Assembly: GCF_005925325.1 (NCBI RefSeq)
Contig: NZ_SRMP01000005.1
Location: forward strand, 434,001 to 498,000
Length of the DNA: 64,000 nucleotides
Origin: Pedobacter helvus
GTDB lineage: Bacteria > Bacteroidota > Bacteroidia > Sphingobacteriales > Sphingobacteriaceae
Reading direction: 5' to 3'
Part shown: one piece after another, positions 1-7,672 of the stretch
How the letters are laid out: each line of letters opens with the position of its first letter
Numbering within the stretch: the first letter of the stretch is position 1
Made by a program: the position numbers and the translations under genes
The notes under the pieces: generated by a model
Database searches by the model: none
Told to the model about the DNA's origin: nothing
Seen by the model: the letters and a program-made list of their open reading frames with translations, nothing else

Positions 1-695
1 AAATCTTCATAGAAGAATATTTTCGAGTAACTACTGTTTTTGATGGTTTCGAAAGCCTGACCTACATTTAAATTTAAGCTATCTGTTACAAAATAGATAG
101 TCAAGAAAACCGATAAAACTAAGAAGAACGTTTGTAGAGTATCTGTAATGATAATGGTTTTTAAACCACCTTTAAACGTGTAAGACCAGATTAAGCCCAA
201 AGAAATTAGAACTGTTGCCCAAAAAGGAATATTGTAAGAATCGAAAATGAATCTTTGTAAAACTAATACTACTAGATATAATCTGGCTGCAGAACCTAAT
301 GTACGGCTTAATAAAAAAATTGATGCTGCAGTTTTGTAACTGTAATGCCCCAAACGTTGCTCAATGTAGCTATATATAGAGGTTAAGTTCATCCTATAAT
401 ACAGCGGTAGAAGTACCGTTGCGATGATGATAAAGCCCACGGCATTTCCCAATACAAATTGGAAATATTGAAATTGATTGCCACCTGGAGACCCAACTTC
501 TCCTGGTACCGAGATAAAAGTTACGCCAGATAAGGCGGTTCCTATCATCCCAAAGGCTACCAAATACCATTTAGAATTCTTATTTGCCAAGAAAAATGTA
601 GAGTTATCTGATGAATTTTTAGATGTTACAAATGCAATGGTAATTAGGACGCCGAAATAACCTATTAAAAAGCAGAGTAGTAATGTTGAACTCAT
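1..695 (-). CDS. Sodium:solute symporter, 3' part cut off by window edge
   Basis: Reading the minus strand from an ATG at 693-695 gives 231 codons with no stop before the window edge, so only the N-terminal part is seen. The translation begins MSSTLLLCFLIGYFG and is rich in membrane segments. It contains the SSS-family pattern GGLKTIIITDTLQ near residue 175, where SSS transporters carry a conserved GG...TD..Q signature, and YSYIEQRLG near residue 86, typical of the family. It would be an inner-membrane, Na+-coupled importer; the substrate (sugar, amino acid, sialic acid or other) cannot be told from this part. It is divergent from recR, with 276 bp between them. Confidence 0.85.
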   Translation of the reverse strand, partial: MSSTLLLCFLIGYFGVLITIAFVTSKNSSDNSTFFLANKNSKWYLVAFGMIGTALSGVTFISVPGEVGSPGGNQFQYFQFVLGNAVGFIIIATVLLPLYYRMNLTSIYSYIEQRLGHYSYKTAASIFLLSRTLGSAARLYLVVLVLQRFIFDSYNIPFWATVLISLGLIWSYTFKGGLKTIIITDTLQTFFLVLSVFLTIYFVTDSLNLNVGQAFETIKNSSYSKIFFYED

Positions 696-959
696 AGTTT
701 GATTTGATTAGTTGCTAAAAGTAGCAAAAACTTGCTAAAACTTGCAACATGGTTTTTAAAAAGATAAAAGTTAACGAAAATAGTTAAAACTGGTTGAGTT
801 GCAGCTACAGCTTGTTAGTAATTTTTACAGCTATGAATGATTGGTTTAATAACTAACTTAACATATCGGTTTTAGTATCGAAAATTTCTTTGATTATTAA
901 TTAGTTATGGTTTTTATTGAGAGATTTAAAAAATCTATGCATCTGTGGCAAATATCTAA

Positions 960-967
960 TAAATTTG
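960..967 (+). promoter_or_regulatory. Promoter -7 box of recR
   Basis: TAAATTTG at 960-967 matches the Bacteroidota -7 consensus TAnnTTTG exactly. Only four bases separate its last G from the recR ATG at 972, so transcription should start at or within a base or two of the start codon and the mRNA would be essentially leaderless. I see no clear -33 TTG at the usual distance. Confidence 0.55.
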
Positions 968-971
968 TACT

Positions 972-1589
972 ATGAATTTTTCTTCCAAGCTGCTAGAAGA
1001 TGCGGTGAATGAGTTTGGTAAGTTGCCTGGCATTGGTCAAAAAACTGCCTTACGATTGGTTTTACATCTCTTGAATAAAGAGCAAAGCGAGGTGGCGCAA
1101 TTTGGAAACACGTTGATAAAGCTTAAAAACCAAATCAAAAATTGTGTGGTTTGCCATAATATTTCTGATTTTGATACCTGCAGTATTTGTGCTGCGGTAA
1201 AAAGAGAAAGAGAAGTGATTTGTGTGGTAGAAGATACCCGCGATGTAATGGCGATCGAAAATACTAATCAATATTTTGGCGTTTACCACGTTTTAGGAGG
1301 CTTAATCTCGCCTATGGATGGTATTGGCCCATCTGATTTAAATATTGAAACGCTGGTAGAACGAGTAAGGGCAGGCGAGGTTAAAGAAATTATCCTAGCT
1401 TTGAGCGCTAATATGGAAGGTGATACTACCTTATTCTATCTGCATAAAAAACTGAAAGATTTTAACGTCCCTATTACCACCATCGCCAGAGGAATTGCCT
1501 TTGGTGGCGAACTGGAATATGCCGACGAAGTAACTTTAGGAAGATCTATAATTACTCGTGTACCCTATGAAAACACCTTAATGAAGTAA
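972..1589 (+). CDS. recR: Recombination mediator protein RecR
   Basis: RecR works with RecF and RecO to load RecA onto gapped DNA in the cytoplasm. The 205-residue product has the family's normal length and layout: a helix-hairpin-helix near residues 17-33 ([14 protein letters not shown]), a C4 zinc finger (Cys58, Cys61, Cys70, Cys73), and a Toprim domain starting near residue 82 ([14 protein letters not shown]). The C-terminal stretch with [14 protein letters not shown] is typical of RecR. The SDR gene follows after 3 bp, so the two are probably co-transcribed. Confidence 0.97.
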   Translation: MNFSSKLLEDAVNEFGKLPGIGQKTALRLVLHLLNKEQSEVAQFGNTLIKLKNQIKNCVVCHNISDFDTCSICAAVKREREVICVVEDTRDVMAIENTNQYFGVYHVLGGLISPMDGIGPSDLNIETLVERVRAGEVKEIILALSANMEGDTTLFYLHKKLKDFNVPITTIARGIAFGGELEYADEVTLGRSIITRVPYENTLMK

Positions 1590-1592
1590 ATT

Positions 1593-2408
1593 ATGAGTTT
1601 GAAAGATAAAGTTGTTGTAATTACGGGAGCATCATCTGGCATAGGTAAAGCGCTTGCCGAAGAAATGGCTAAAAGAGGGGCAAACCTTGTTTTAGGGGCA
1701 CGCCAATACGTAACGCTGTGCGAAATTACGGCAGCGTTGGAGAAGAAATTTAACATCAAAGCTTTAGCCATACGAGCAGATGTAACTAGGGAAGAAGATT
1801 GTAAGGCTCTGATTGATCAGGCTAGTTTAACCTTTGGGAAAATCGATATATTGATTAATAATGCAGGTTTGTCTATGCGTGCTTTATTTAAAGATGTAGA
1901 GCTATCGGTACTTAAAAACCTAATGGATGTAAATTTTTGGGGAACGGTGTACTGTACCAAATATGCATTGCCAGAAATCTTGAAAACTACAGGAAGTATT
2001 GTTTCTGTGTCTTCGATAGCTGGTTACCGTGGTTTACCTGGTCGTACCGGGTATTCTTCGTCTAAATTTGCTATGAACGGATTTATGGAGTGTCTACGTA
2101 CCGAGCTACTTAAAACTGGTGTTCATGTGATGGTAGCTTGCCCTGGATTTACCACTTCAAATATCCGTGTTGCGGCTTTATCTCAAGATGGCAAGGCACA
2201 TGGAGAAACTAGCATGGAAGAAGGAAAAATGATGAGTGCAGAAGAAGTAGCAGAGAGAATTTGTGACGGTATTGAAGGAAGAAAACGTACACTAATTATG
2301 ACCCGCCAAGGTAAACTTGCAGTTTGGGTAAATAAATTATTCCCGGCATTTGCCGATAAAAAGGTATTCGATCTTTTTACCAAAGAAAAGAATCCGTTGA
2401 TTAAATAA
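1593..2408 (+). CDS. Short-chain dehydrogenase/reductase (SDR)
   Basis: Classical SDR oxidoreductase using NAD(P)H; the substrate is unknown. The 271-residue protein has the nucleotide-binding motif TGASSGIG at residues 11-18, the structural NNAG at 89-92, a catalytic serine in SVSSIAG (about 140), and the catalytic pair Tyr154 and Lys158 (YSSSK). It sits 3 bp after recR, and its stop codon overlaps the next start by one base (TAATG at 2406-2410), so it may be translationally coupled to the histidine kinase downstream. Nothing in this context fixes the physiological role. Confidence 0.93.
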   Translation: MSLKDKVVVITGASSGIGKALAEEMAKRGANLVLGARQYVTLCEITAALEKKFNIKALAIRADVTREEDCKALIDQASLTFGKIDILINNAGLSMRALFKDVELSVLKNLMDVNFWGTVYCTKYALPEILKTTGSIVSVSSIAGYRGLPGRTGYSSSKFAMNGFMECLRTELLKTGVHVMVACPGFTTSNIRVAALSQDGKAHGETSMEEGKMMSAEEVAERICDGIEGRKRTLIMTRQGKLAVWVNKLFPAFADKKVFDLFTKEKNPLIK

Positions 2409-4390
2409 TGAGGGTAAGTAAGTACAGAACGTCCATTATTTTTTTGCTTGGAGTTTTGTTCCTAAATCAGCTTTTTTTGCAAAAGGCATTCGCTCAACAA
2501 CCACCGAAGAACCTGGCAAATAGCGACGACTATATTAAAATCGTTAAATATTATCGATACCTCAATCCAGATTCGGCTTTATTTTACGTAAAACAAGGTT
2601 TAGCTCAGGCAGAAGAAGCGGGGAATGAATTGGGCAAAGCAGCTTTGCTGAATCAATATGGGATGATTGAGGACAATGCAACGAGATACAGGGAATCGAG
2701 AGAAAAGTACCTGCAAGCCGAAGCTATTTATAGGGAAAAGGGAGATGAGAAAGGTTTAGCTTCAACCATTGTGAGACTAGGCGTGGTAGAGAAACGCAAA
2801 GGTAACTACGATAAAGCTTTGGCTTATTTCATGGAGGCACTTAGCATCAGCGAACGCAATAAAGATATGCTCGGCATGCTCGAAGGGCGTGTAGTATTTG
2901 CAGAAGCCTATTTCAGTTTAGGCGAATATGAGAATGCATTGAGTAATCTTCGTATCGCCGAAGCAATTGATAAGCAAATCCCTTTGTCTAACCTCTCATT
3001 AAATATGTACATCAATTTTGGATATGTGTATACCAAGACTGGGGAGTACGACAAAGCTATTGCTTACATAAAGAATGGACTTTCAAAAAGTAATAAGGTA
3101 GAATTTAATGGCTTAAGAATTAGCCTGATGGTTCAATTGGGTACGGCATATTTTAAAAGTGGTAAAAATGCAGAGGCAATTCGTATTTATAAGCAAGCAC
3201 TTAATTTTACCAAAGAAATTAATAATGTACTGAGAGAGCAATCAACCTTAATCGAGCTTTCGGAAGTCTATAAAAATCACCAGCCAGATAGTGCCTTGTT
3301 CTTTCTCAATCAAGCTTTAAGCATTGCAGAAAAACACAAAATGTATCGCCAACAAATTACAGTTTTAGATAAACTTGGCGATTTATATAAAGCGAAGGGG
3401 AATTTAGCAAAGGCCCTTGCTTTTAGGGAACAACGTAGTGAACTGGCCGAACAAGTTTTTTATAAAGACATGATGAAGCAGGTTTCTAGTTTAGAGAGTG
3501 CTTACGAACTAGAAAAATCAAAGGCACAACTCAACGAGCTAACTGTAGAAAGTAAGGAGCAGGAAATTGTTTATTACACTATTCTTTCTATTGCTATCGG
3601 GATATTTTTGGTGCTCATCATTACTTTAGTTTATTATTTTAGATCAAAGCACTTGAATAAACTGCTACGAAAAGCTAATGAAGAACTAGAAGAAAGTAAC
3701 GATATCAAAGATAAGTTTTTTTCTATCATCGCTCATGATATACGCTCCCCATTGGTGTCTACCATTAGTATTTTAAGTTTAATAAATGATAAAGAATTAG
3801 ATGAGCGAACGCAACAAGAGTTAGTTACTAAGCTGATGTTGCATTGCGATAGCAGTTTAGAGATTTTAGATAAGTTGCTAAAATGGGGGCAGATGCAAAT
3901 TAAAGGAGTGCGTTTAAATACTTCAGAATTTAATCCGCTGCCAAATATCAATAGGAATTTGGCTTTGTTACAAGAAGCAGCCGAACAAAAGCAGATTGAT
4001 ATCAGTATAGATGTTCCTGGAGATATCACACTTAATGCAGATTCTGATCACTTTGATTTTGTGATAAGAAATCTTGTAGCCAACGCGATAAAGTTTACAA
4101 AATCGAATGGTAAGATCGCGTTGAAGGCAGAAGCATTCGGTAAAAATAAGGTTAGATTTGAGGTGAAGGATAATGGGGTGGGCATTAGCCAAGCTAGGAT
4201 TGAAAAACTTTTTGAACTATCGGCTACTGGAACCAAAGGAACTAACTCGGAAGAAGGCACAAGTTTGGGGCTGATTATTTGTAGGGAGTTTGTACTGGCT
4301 AACGAAGGGGAATTAGAGGTAGAAAGTTCGGAAGGTGAAGGCACAACTTTTTCATTCACTATGAAAGGTTTTATTAAAAAGATTGCATAA
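2408..4390 (+). CDS. TPR-containing sensor histidine kinase
   Basis: The 660-residue protein has an N-terminal signal peptide ending near FAQQ, a run of tetratricopeptide repeats over roughly residues 30-350 (for example AEEAGNELGKAALLNQYG and NYDKALAYFMEALS), one transmembrane helix at about 388-411, a short coiled coil, and a kinase core. The H-box is FFSIIAHDIRSPL with His443 as the phospho-acceptor, followed by N-box (NLVANAIKF), G1 (DNGVGIS) and G2 (GTSLGL) ATP-binding motifs. This periplasmic-TPR architecture is common in Bacteroidota. No response regulator is adjacent, so it is an orphan in this window. Its start overlaps the SDR stop. Confidence 0.93.
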   Translation: MRVSKYRTSIIFLLGVLFLNQLFLQKAFAQQPPKNLANSDDYIKIVKYYRYLNPDSALFYVKQGLAQAEEAGNELGKAALLNQYGMIEDNATRYRESREKYLQAEAIYREKGDEKGLASTIVRLGVVEKRKGNYDKALAYFMEALSISERNKDMLGMLEGRVVFAEAYFSLGEYENALSNLRIAEAIDKQIPLSNLSLNMYINFGYVYTKTGEYDKAIAYIKNGLSKSNKVEFNGLRISLMVQLGTAYFKSGKNAEAIRIYKQALNFTKEINNVLREQSTLIELSEVYKNHQPDSALFFLNQALSIAEKHKMYRQQITVLDKLGDLYKAKGNLAKALAFREQRSELAEQVFYKDMMKQVSSLESAYELEKSKAQLNELTVESKEQEIVYYTILSIAIGIFLVLIITLVYYFRSKHLNKLLRKANEELEESNDIKDKFFSIIAHDIRSPLVSTISILSLINDKELDERTQQELVTKLMLHCDSSLEILDKLLKWGQMQIKGVRLNTSEFNPLPNINRNLALLQEAAEQKQIDISIDVPGDITLNADSDHFDFVIRNLVANAIKFTKSNGKIALKAEAFGKNKVRFEVKDNGVGISQARIEKLFELSATGTKGTNSEEGTSLGLIICREFVLANEGELEVESSEGEGTTFSFTMKGFIKKIA

Positions 4391-4404
4391 AAAATAAAAT
4401 CGGT

Positions 4405-4436
4405 ATTGGAATTACAGAAAAACAATTACATATTTG
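4405..4436 (+). promoter_or_regulatory. Candidate promoter of the trp leader
   Basis: ATTG at 4405-4408 and CATATTTG at 4429-4436 resemble the Bacteroidota -33 (TTTG-like) and -7 (TAnnTTTG, one mismatch) elements with a 20-base spacer. The expected start of transcription is only a few bases before the leader-peptide ATG at 4445, so the leader peptide itself would have almost no 5' untranslated region. Confidence 0.5.
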
Positions 4437-4444
4437 CTAACAGA

Positions 4445-4498
4445 ATGAGACAAGTAAACGTAAATACAATTTGGTGGTGGCATAACGCAATAGCGTGA
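4445..4498 (+). CDS. trpL: trp operon leader peptide (three tandem Trp codons)
   Basis: A 17-codon ORF encodes MRQVNVNTIWWWHNAIA, with Trp codons 10-12 at 4472-4480. It lies just upstream of an attenuator hairpin and of trpD. A run of regulatory codons in a very short ORF in front of the matching biosynthetic operon is the hallmark of ribosome-mediated attenuation. Ribosome stalling at the Trp codons when charged tRNA-Trp is scarce would leave 4500-4507 free to form an antiterminator. There is no obvious ribosome binding site; the inferred promoter would make it nearly leaderless. Confidence 0.88.
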   Translation: MRQVNVNTIWWWHNAIA

Positions 4499-4569
4499 TG
4501 TAACCTTTTGTACGTTTATTTTTTTAATAAGAATATTTTAGAAGGTTGCTGATGAGGCAACCTTTTTTT
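4455..4569 (+). terminator. Transcription attenuator of the trp operon
   Basis: The terminator is AAGGTTGC (4542-4549) pairing with GCAACCTT (4557-4564), a 7-base loop, and seven T's (4563-4569), ending 12 bases before the trpD ATG. The competing antiterminator is GTAACCTT (4500-4507), just after the leader stop codon, which can pair with the same 5' arm (8 pairs, one wobble). A third possible helix, TAAACGTA (4455-4462) with TACGTTTA (4511-4518), encloses the Trp codons and would act as the protective 1:2 helix when no ribosome is present. The geometry fits stalling at 4472-4480 versus release at 4496-4498. Confidence 0.85.
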
Positions 4570-4581
4570 GTTTACACAGTA

Positions 4582-5571
4582 ATGAAAAAAATACTTAACC
4601 ATTTATTTGAGAATAAAACTTTTAGCAGAGCTGAAGCACAAAAAATATTAACTTCTATTGCTTTGGGAGAGTTCAACCACTCGCAAATTGCAGCTTTTAT
4701 AACGGCTTACGGCATGCGAAATATTACAGTAGAAGAATTGCAGGGTTTCCGCGATGCGATGTTGGATTTGTGTTTGAAGGTAGATTTTTCGGACTTTGAG
4801 CTGATTGATCTTTGCGGTACGGGAGGCGATGGAAAAGACACCTTCAATATTTCTACGCTAGCTTCATTTGTAGTTGCTGGAGCAGGGCATCAAGTGGCTA
4901 AACATGGTAACTATGGTGTTTCTTCTGGTTGTGGTTCTAGCAATGTGATGGAGTATTTAGGTTATTCATTCACCAATGATGAAGCAGAATTGAAACGTAG
5001 TTTGGATAGAGCGGGAATTTGTTTCATCCATGCGCCTTTGTTTAATCCTGCTATGAAAACAGTAGCACCGATCCGCAGGGAGTTAGGTGTAAAAACCTTT
5101 TTCAATATGTTGGGTCCAATGTGTAATCCGGCAAAGCCGAAAAACCAAATGGTGGGTGTGTTTAGCTTAGAATTAGCACGCATTTATGCTTATTTATATC
5201 AGCAAACAGATAAAAATTATAGTATTGTGCATGCAGTAGATGGTTTTGACGAAGTTTCGCTAACCTGCGATTTTAAGACTTTTACCAAGAAAGGAGAAGC
5301 ATTGTTAAAAGTTTCCGATTTGGGTTTTGAGCAACTGCAAGAAAATCAAATCCAAGGTGGTGATACCATAGAATCATCTGCTAAAATATTTATGGATGTG
5401 TTAGAAGGCAATGCTACAGATGCGCAAAATAATGTGGTGTTATGTAATTCAGCTTTAGCTATCCAAACTATCAAGCAAGATAAAACTTTTGCAGATTGTT
5501 ATTATGAAGCAGAAGAATCATTGATGAGTAAAAGAGCTTTGGAAAGTTTTAAGAAGCTAATTGAAGGATAA
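4582..5571 (+). CDS. trpD: Anthranilate phosphoribosyltransferase
   Basis: Transfers phosphoribose from PRPP to anthranilate, the second step of tryptophan synthesis. The 329-residue product carries the PRPP-binding glycine motif CGTGGDGKDTFNIST, the GNYGVSSGCGSSNVME segment, and NMLGPMCNPAKP, all typical of TrpD. I start it at the ATG at 4582; an upstream TTG at 4546 is open in frame but lies inside the attenuator hairpin. It is the first structural gene after the leader. Unusually, trpE and trpG do not precede it and trpC does not follow. Confidence 0.95.
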   Translation: MKKILNHLFENKTFSRAEAQKILTSIALGEFNHSQIAAFITAYGMRNITVEELQGFRDAMLDLCLKVDFSDFELIDLCGTGGDGKDTFNISTLASFVVAGAGHQVAKHGNYGVSSGCGSSNVMEYLGYSFTNDEAELKRSLDRAGICFIHAPLFNPAMKTVAPIRRELGVKTFFNMLGPMCNPAKPKNQMVGVFSLELARIYAYLYQQTDKNYSIVHAVDGFDEVSLTCDFKTFTKKGEALLKVSDLGFEQLQENQIQGGDTIESSAKIFMDVLEGNATDAQNNVVLCNSALAIQTIKQDKTFADCYYEAEESLMSKRALESFKKLIEG

Positions 5572-5643
5572 TAATTAACACTTAGCCACTTGAGAACAAC
5601 TCAGTATTAAAAGCTTAATGAACTAAGGTGGTTCAAATTTGAT

Positions 5644-6273
5644 ATGAAATTGAAAATCAAAGTTTGTGGAATGAAACATGCAGCTAATATTGCTGCCGTA
5701 GCTGATCTACATCCAGATTATCTGGGATTTATCTTCTATGAAAAATCGCCAAGATACACTAGCGAAGTTTCTGCAGAACTGATAAAATATGTCCCACAAG
5801 AAATTAAAACGGTAGGTGTTTTTGTAGATGAAAGTCTAGAAACGGTTAAAGCCTTAGTAGCCAAACATTATTTAAAAGCAGTGCAATTGCATGGAAATGA
5901 AAGTGTCGATTTTTGTAAGACAATCAAACATATGGGAGTTCAGGTGATTAAAGCTTTTGGAATTCATCTAGATTTTGATTTTAGCGTTTTGGGCGCTTAC
6001 GAACCTGCAGTAGACTATTTTTTGTTCGATACACAAACGCCTGCACATGGCGGTTCGGGTAAAGTTTTCGATTGGACATTGCTTAAAAATTATCAACTAA
6101 GCAAACCTTACTTTTTGAGTGGTGGAATAGATTTGAACCAAGCTGAACAAATTAAAGCGATTAAAGATGAACGGTTATATGCCATCGATATCAATAGCAA
6201 GTTTGAGCTAGAACCAGGTTTGAAAGATGTAGATAAATTGAATGAGTTTTTTAAGATGTTAATTAACAGTTAA
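5644..6273 (+). CDS. trpF: Phosphoribosylanthranilate isomerase
   Basis: Catalyses the Amadori rearrangement of phosphoribosylanthranilate to CdRP. The 209-residue TIM barrel begins with KIKVCGMKH (catalytic Cys in KVCGM) and has GFIFYEKSPRY, VQLHGNE, the conserved Asp in FLFDTQT with GGSGKVFDW, and LSGGIDL in the phosphate-binding region. It starts 72 bp after trpD in the same direction. In most trp operons trpC would be found between trpD and trpF; here that gap contains no gene. Confidence 0.95.
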   Translation: MKLKIKVCGMKHAANIAAVADLHPDYLGFIFYEKSPRYTSEVSAELIKYVPQEIKTVGVFVDESLETVKALVAKHYLKAVQLHGNESVDFCKTIKHMGVQVIKAFGIHLDFDFSVLGAYEPAVDYFLFDTQTPAHGGSGKVFDWTLLKNYQLSKPYFLSGGIDLNQAEQIKAIKDERLYAIDINSKFELEPGLKDVDKLNEFFKMLINS

Positions 6274-6299
6274 TTATAATAAATTAATGTTTTGAGTTC

Positions 6300-6370
6300 G
6301 CTGACCCTGAAATAAATTCAGGGTGACGGTTAATTGAAAGTCCGTCATGCTGAATTTATTTCAGCATCGG
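6300..6370. repeat. REP-like inverted pair of hairpins between trpF and trpB
   Basis: Two short palindromes lie head to head. The first has stem ACCCTGAA/TTCAGGGT around 6304-6323, the second ATGCTGAA/TTCAGCAT around 6345-6366. After reverse-complementing one copy they share the loop TTTAT and the flanking CGTCA, and differ only at paired stem positions (CCC/GGG against TGC/GCA), so the changes are compensatory. This matches REP or BIME elements, which are widely dispersed in Bacteroidota genomes. Confidence 0.7.
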
Positions 6371-6407
6371 TTATAAAAGGATTAATGTTTATATAAAATA
6401 TACATAA

Positions 6408-7589
6408 ATGAATTATTTTGTAGACGAAAGAGGTTATTATGGTGATTTCGGAGGTGCATATATCCCCGAGATGCTTTACCCGAACGTAGAAGAACTGCGT
6501 CAGAAATACCAAGCGGTAATTGATGATGAACAATTTCAACAAGAGTTTAAAGCTTTGTTGAAGGATTATGTTGGTCGTCCATCGCCTTTATATTTGGCTA
6601 AGCGATTATCGGAAAAATACGGAGCAAATATTTTCCTGAAAAGAGAGGATTTAAACCATACTGGAGCACATAAAATCAACAACACCATTGGACAGATTTT
6701 ATTGGCAGAGAAGCTTGGCAAAAAACGTATCATCGCTGAGACGGGTGCTGGTCAGCATGGTGTGGCCACAGCAACAGTTTGTGCTTTGCGTGGTTTAGAA
6801 TGCGTAGTTTACATGGGCGAAGTGGATATTAAACGTCAGGCACCAAACGTTGCACGTATGAAAATGCTAGGGGCGAAAGTTGTTCCTGCAACTTCTGGCA
6901 GCAAAACTTTAAAAGATGCCACTAACGAAGCCATGAGAGATTGGATCGCTAATCCGGTAGATACACATTACATCATCGGTTCGGTGGTTGGCCCTCATCC
7001 TTATCCAGATATGGTGGCGCAATTTCAGTCTATCATTTCTTTTGAGACCAAAAAGCAACTGAAAGAGCAGACAGGAAGTGAATTAGCAGATTATGTTTTA
7101 GCTTGTGTTGGTGGTGGTAGCAATGCGATGGGTATGTTTTATCATTTTATTGATGATGAAAATGTACAATTAATAGCAATTGAAGCAGCTGGAAAGGGTG
7201 TTAGTAGTGGATTTTCTGCAGCAACGACTACGCTCGGTAAAGAAGGTGTGTTGCACGGAAGCAGAAGTATTTTGATGCAAACCGAAGATGGTCAGGTGGT
7301 AGAACCGCATTCGGTTTCTGCCGGCTTAGATTATCCTGGAATTGGCCCGCAACACGCACATTTGTTTAAAACTGGCAGAGGTTTGTACGCTTCTATCACA
7401 GATGATGAAGCTTTGCAAGCTGGTTTGCTATTAACGCAATACGAAGGTATTATTCCTGCTATAGAAAGTGCACACGCTTTGGCTTACCTAGAAAAAATGG
7501 ATTTTAAAGGCGGAGAGAATGTGGTGGTTTGTCTTTCGGGTAGGGGCGATAAGGACATGGAAACGTATATGAAATATTTTAATTTATAA
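6408..7589 (+). CDS. trpB: Tryptophan synthase beta chain
   Basis: PLP enzyme that condenses indole with serine to give tryptophan. The 393-residue product has the PLP-lysine motif [13 protein letters not shown], the phosphate-binding loop [24 protein letters not shown], and the C-terminal [10 protein letters not shown]. It starts with [21 protein letters not shown], a typical TrpB N-terminus. Between it and trpF lies a REP-like hairpin pair, which may shape expression within the operon. It forms the alpha2-beta2 complex with the TrpA encoded next. Confidence 0.97.
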   Translation: MNYFVDERGYYGDFGGAYIPEMLYPNVEELRQKYQAVIDDEQFQQEFKALLKDYVGRPSPLYLAKRLSEKYGANIFLKREDLNHTGAHKINNTIGQILLAEKLGKKRIIAETGAGQHGVATATVCALRGLECVVYMGEVDIKRQAPNVARMKMLGAKVVPATSGSKTLKDATNEAMRDWIANPVDTHYIIGSVVGPHPYPDMVAQFQSIISFETKKQLKEQTGSELADYVLACVGGGSNAMGMFYHFIDDENVQLIAIEAAGKGVSSGFSAATTTLGKEGVLHGSRSILMQTEDGQVVEPHSVSAGLDYPGIGPQHAHLFKTGRGLYASITDDEALQAGLLLTQYEGIIPAIESAHALAYLEKMDFKGGENVVVCLSGRGDKDMETYMKYFNL

Positions 7590-7671
7590 CCCCTTAATCC
7601 CCTAAAGGGGAGATTCTAGGACGGTTAAATTTTTGAACAATTTATAAAAAGCCCCTTTAGGGGTTGGGGTA
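7590..7671. repeat. Inverted C/G-rich hairpin pair between trpB and trpA
   Basis: Just after the trpB stop, CCCCTAAAGGGG forms a palindrome near 7599-7610 preceded by CCCC. Just before trpA, GCCCCTTTAGGGG forms another at 7651-7663, followed by TTGGGG. The second is close to the reverse complement of the first, so this is a second REP-like inverted pair inside the same operon, with a different sequence from the one at 6300-6370. Confidence 0.55.
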
Positions 7672-7672
7672 T

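Noticed and set aside
4546..4581. Earlier start (TTG) for trpD
   Set aside because: It lies inside the attenuator stem; the ATG at 4582 fits the protein family and the end of the T-run.
5572..5643. trpC or a small gene between trpD and trpF
   Set aside because: The 72-bp gap has no open frame of meaningful length; only weak inverted-repeat matches were seen.
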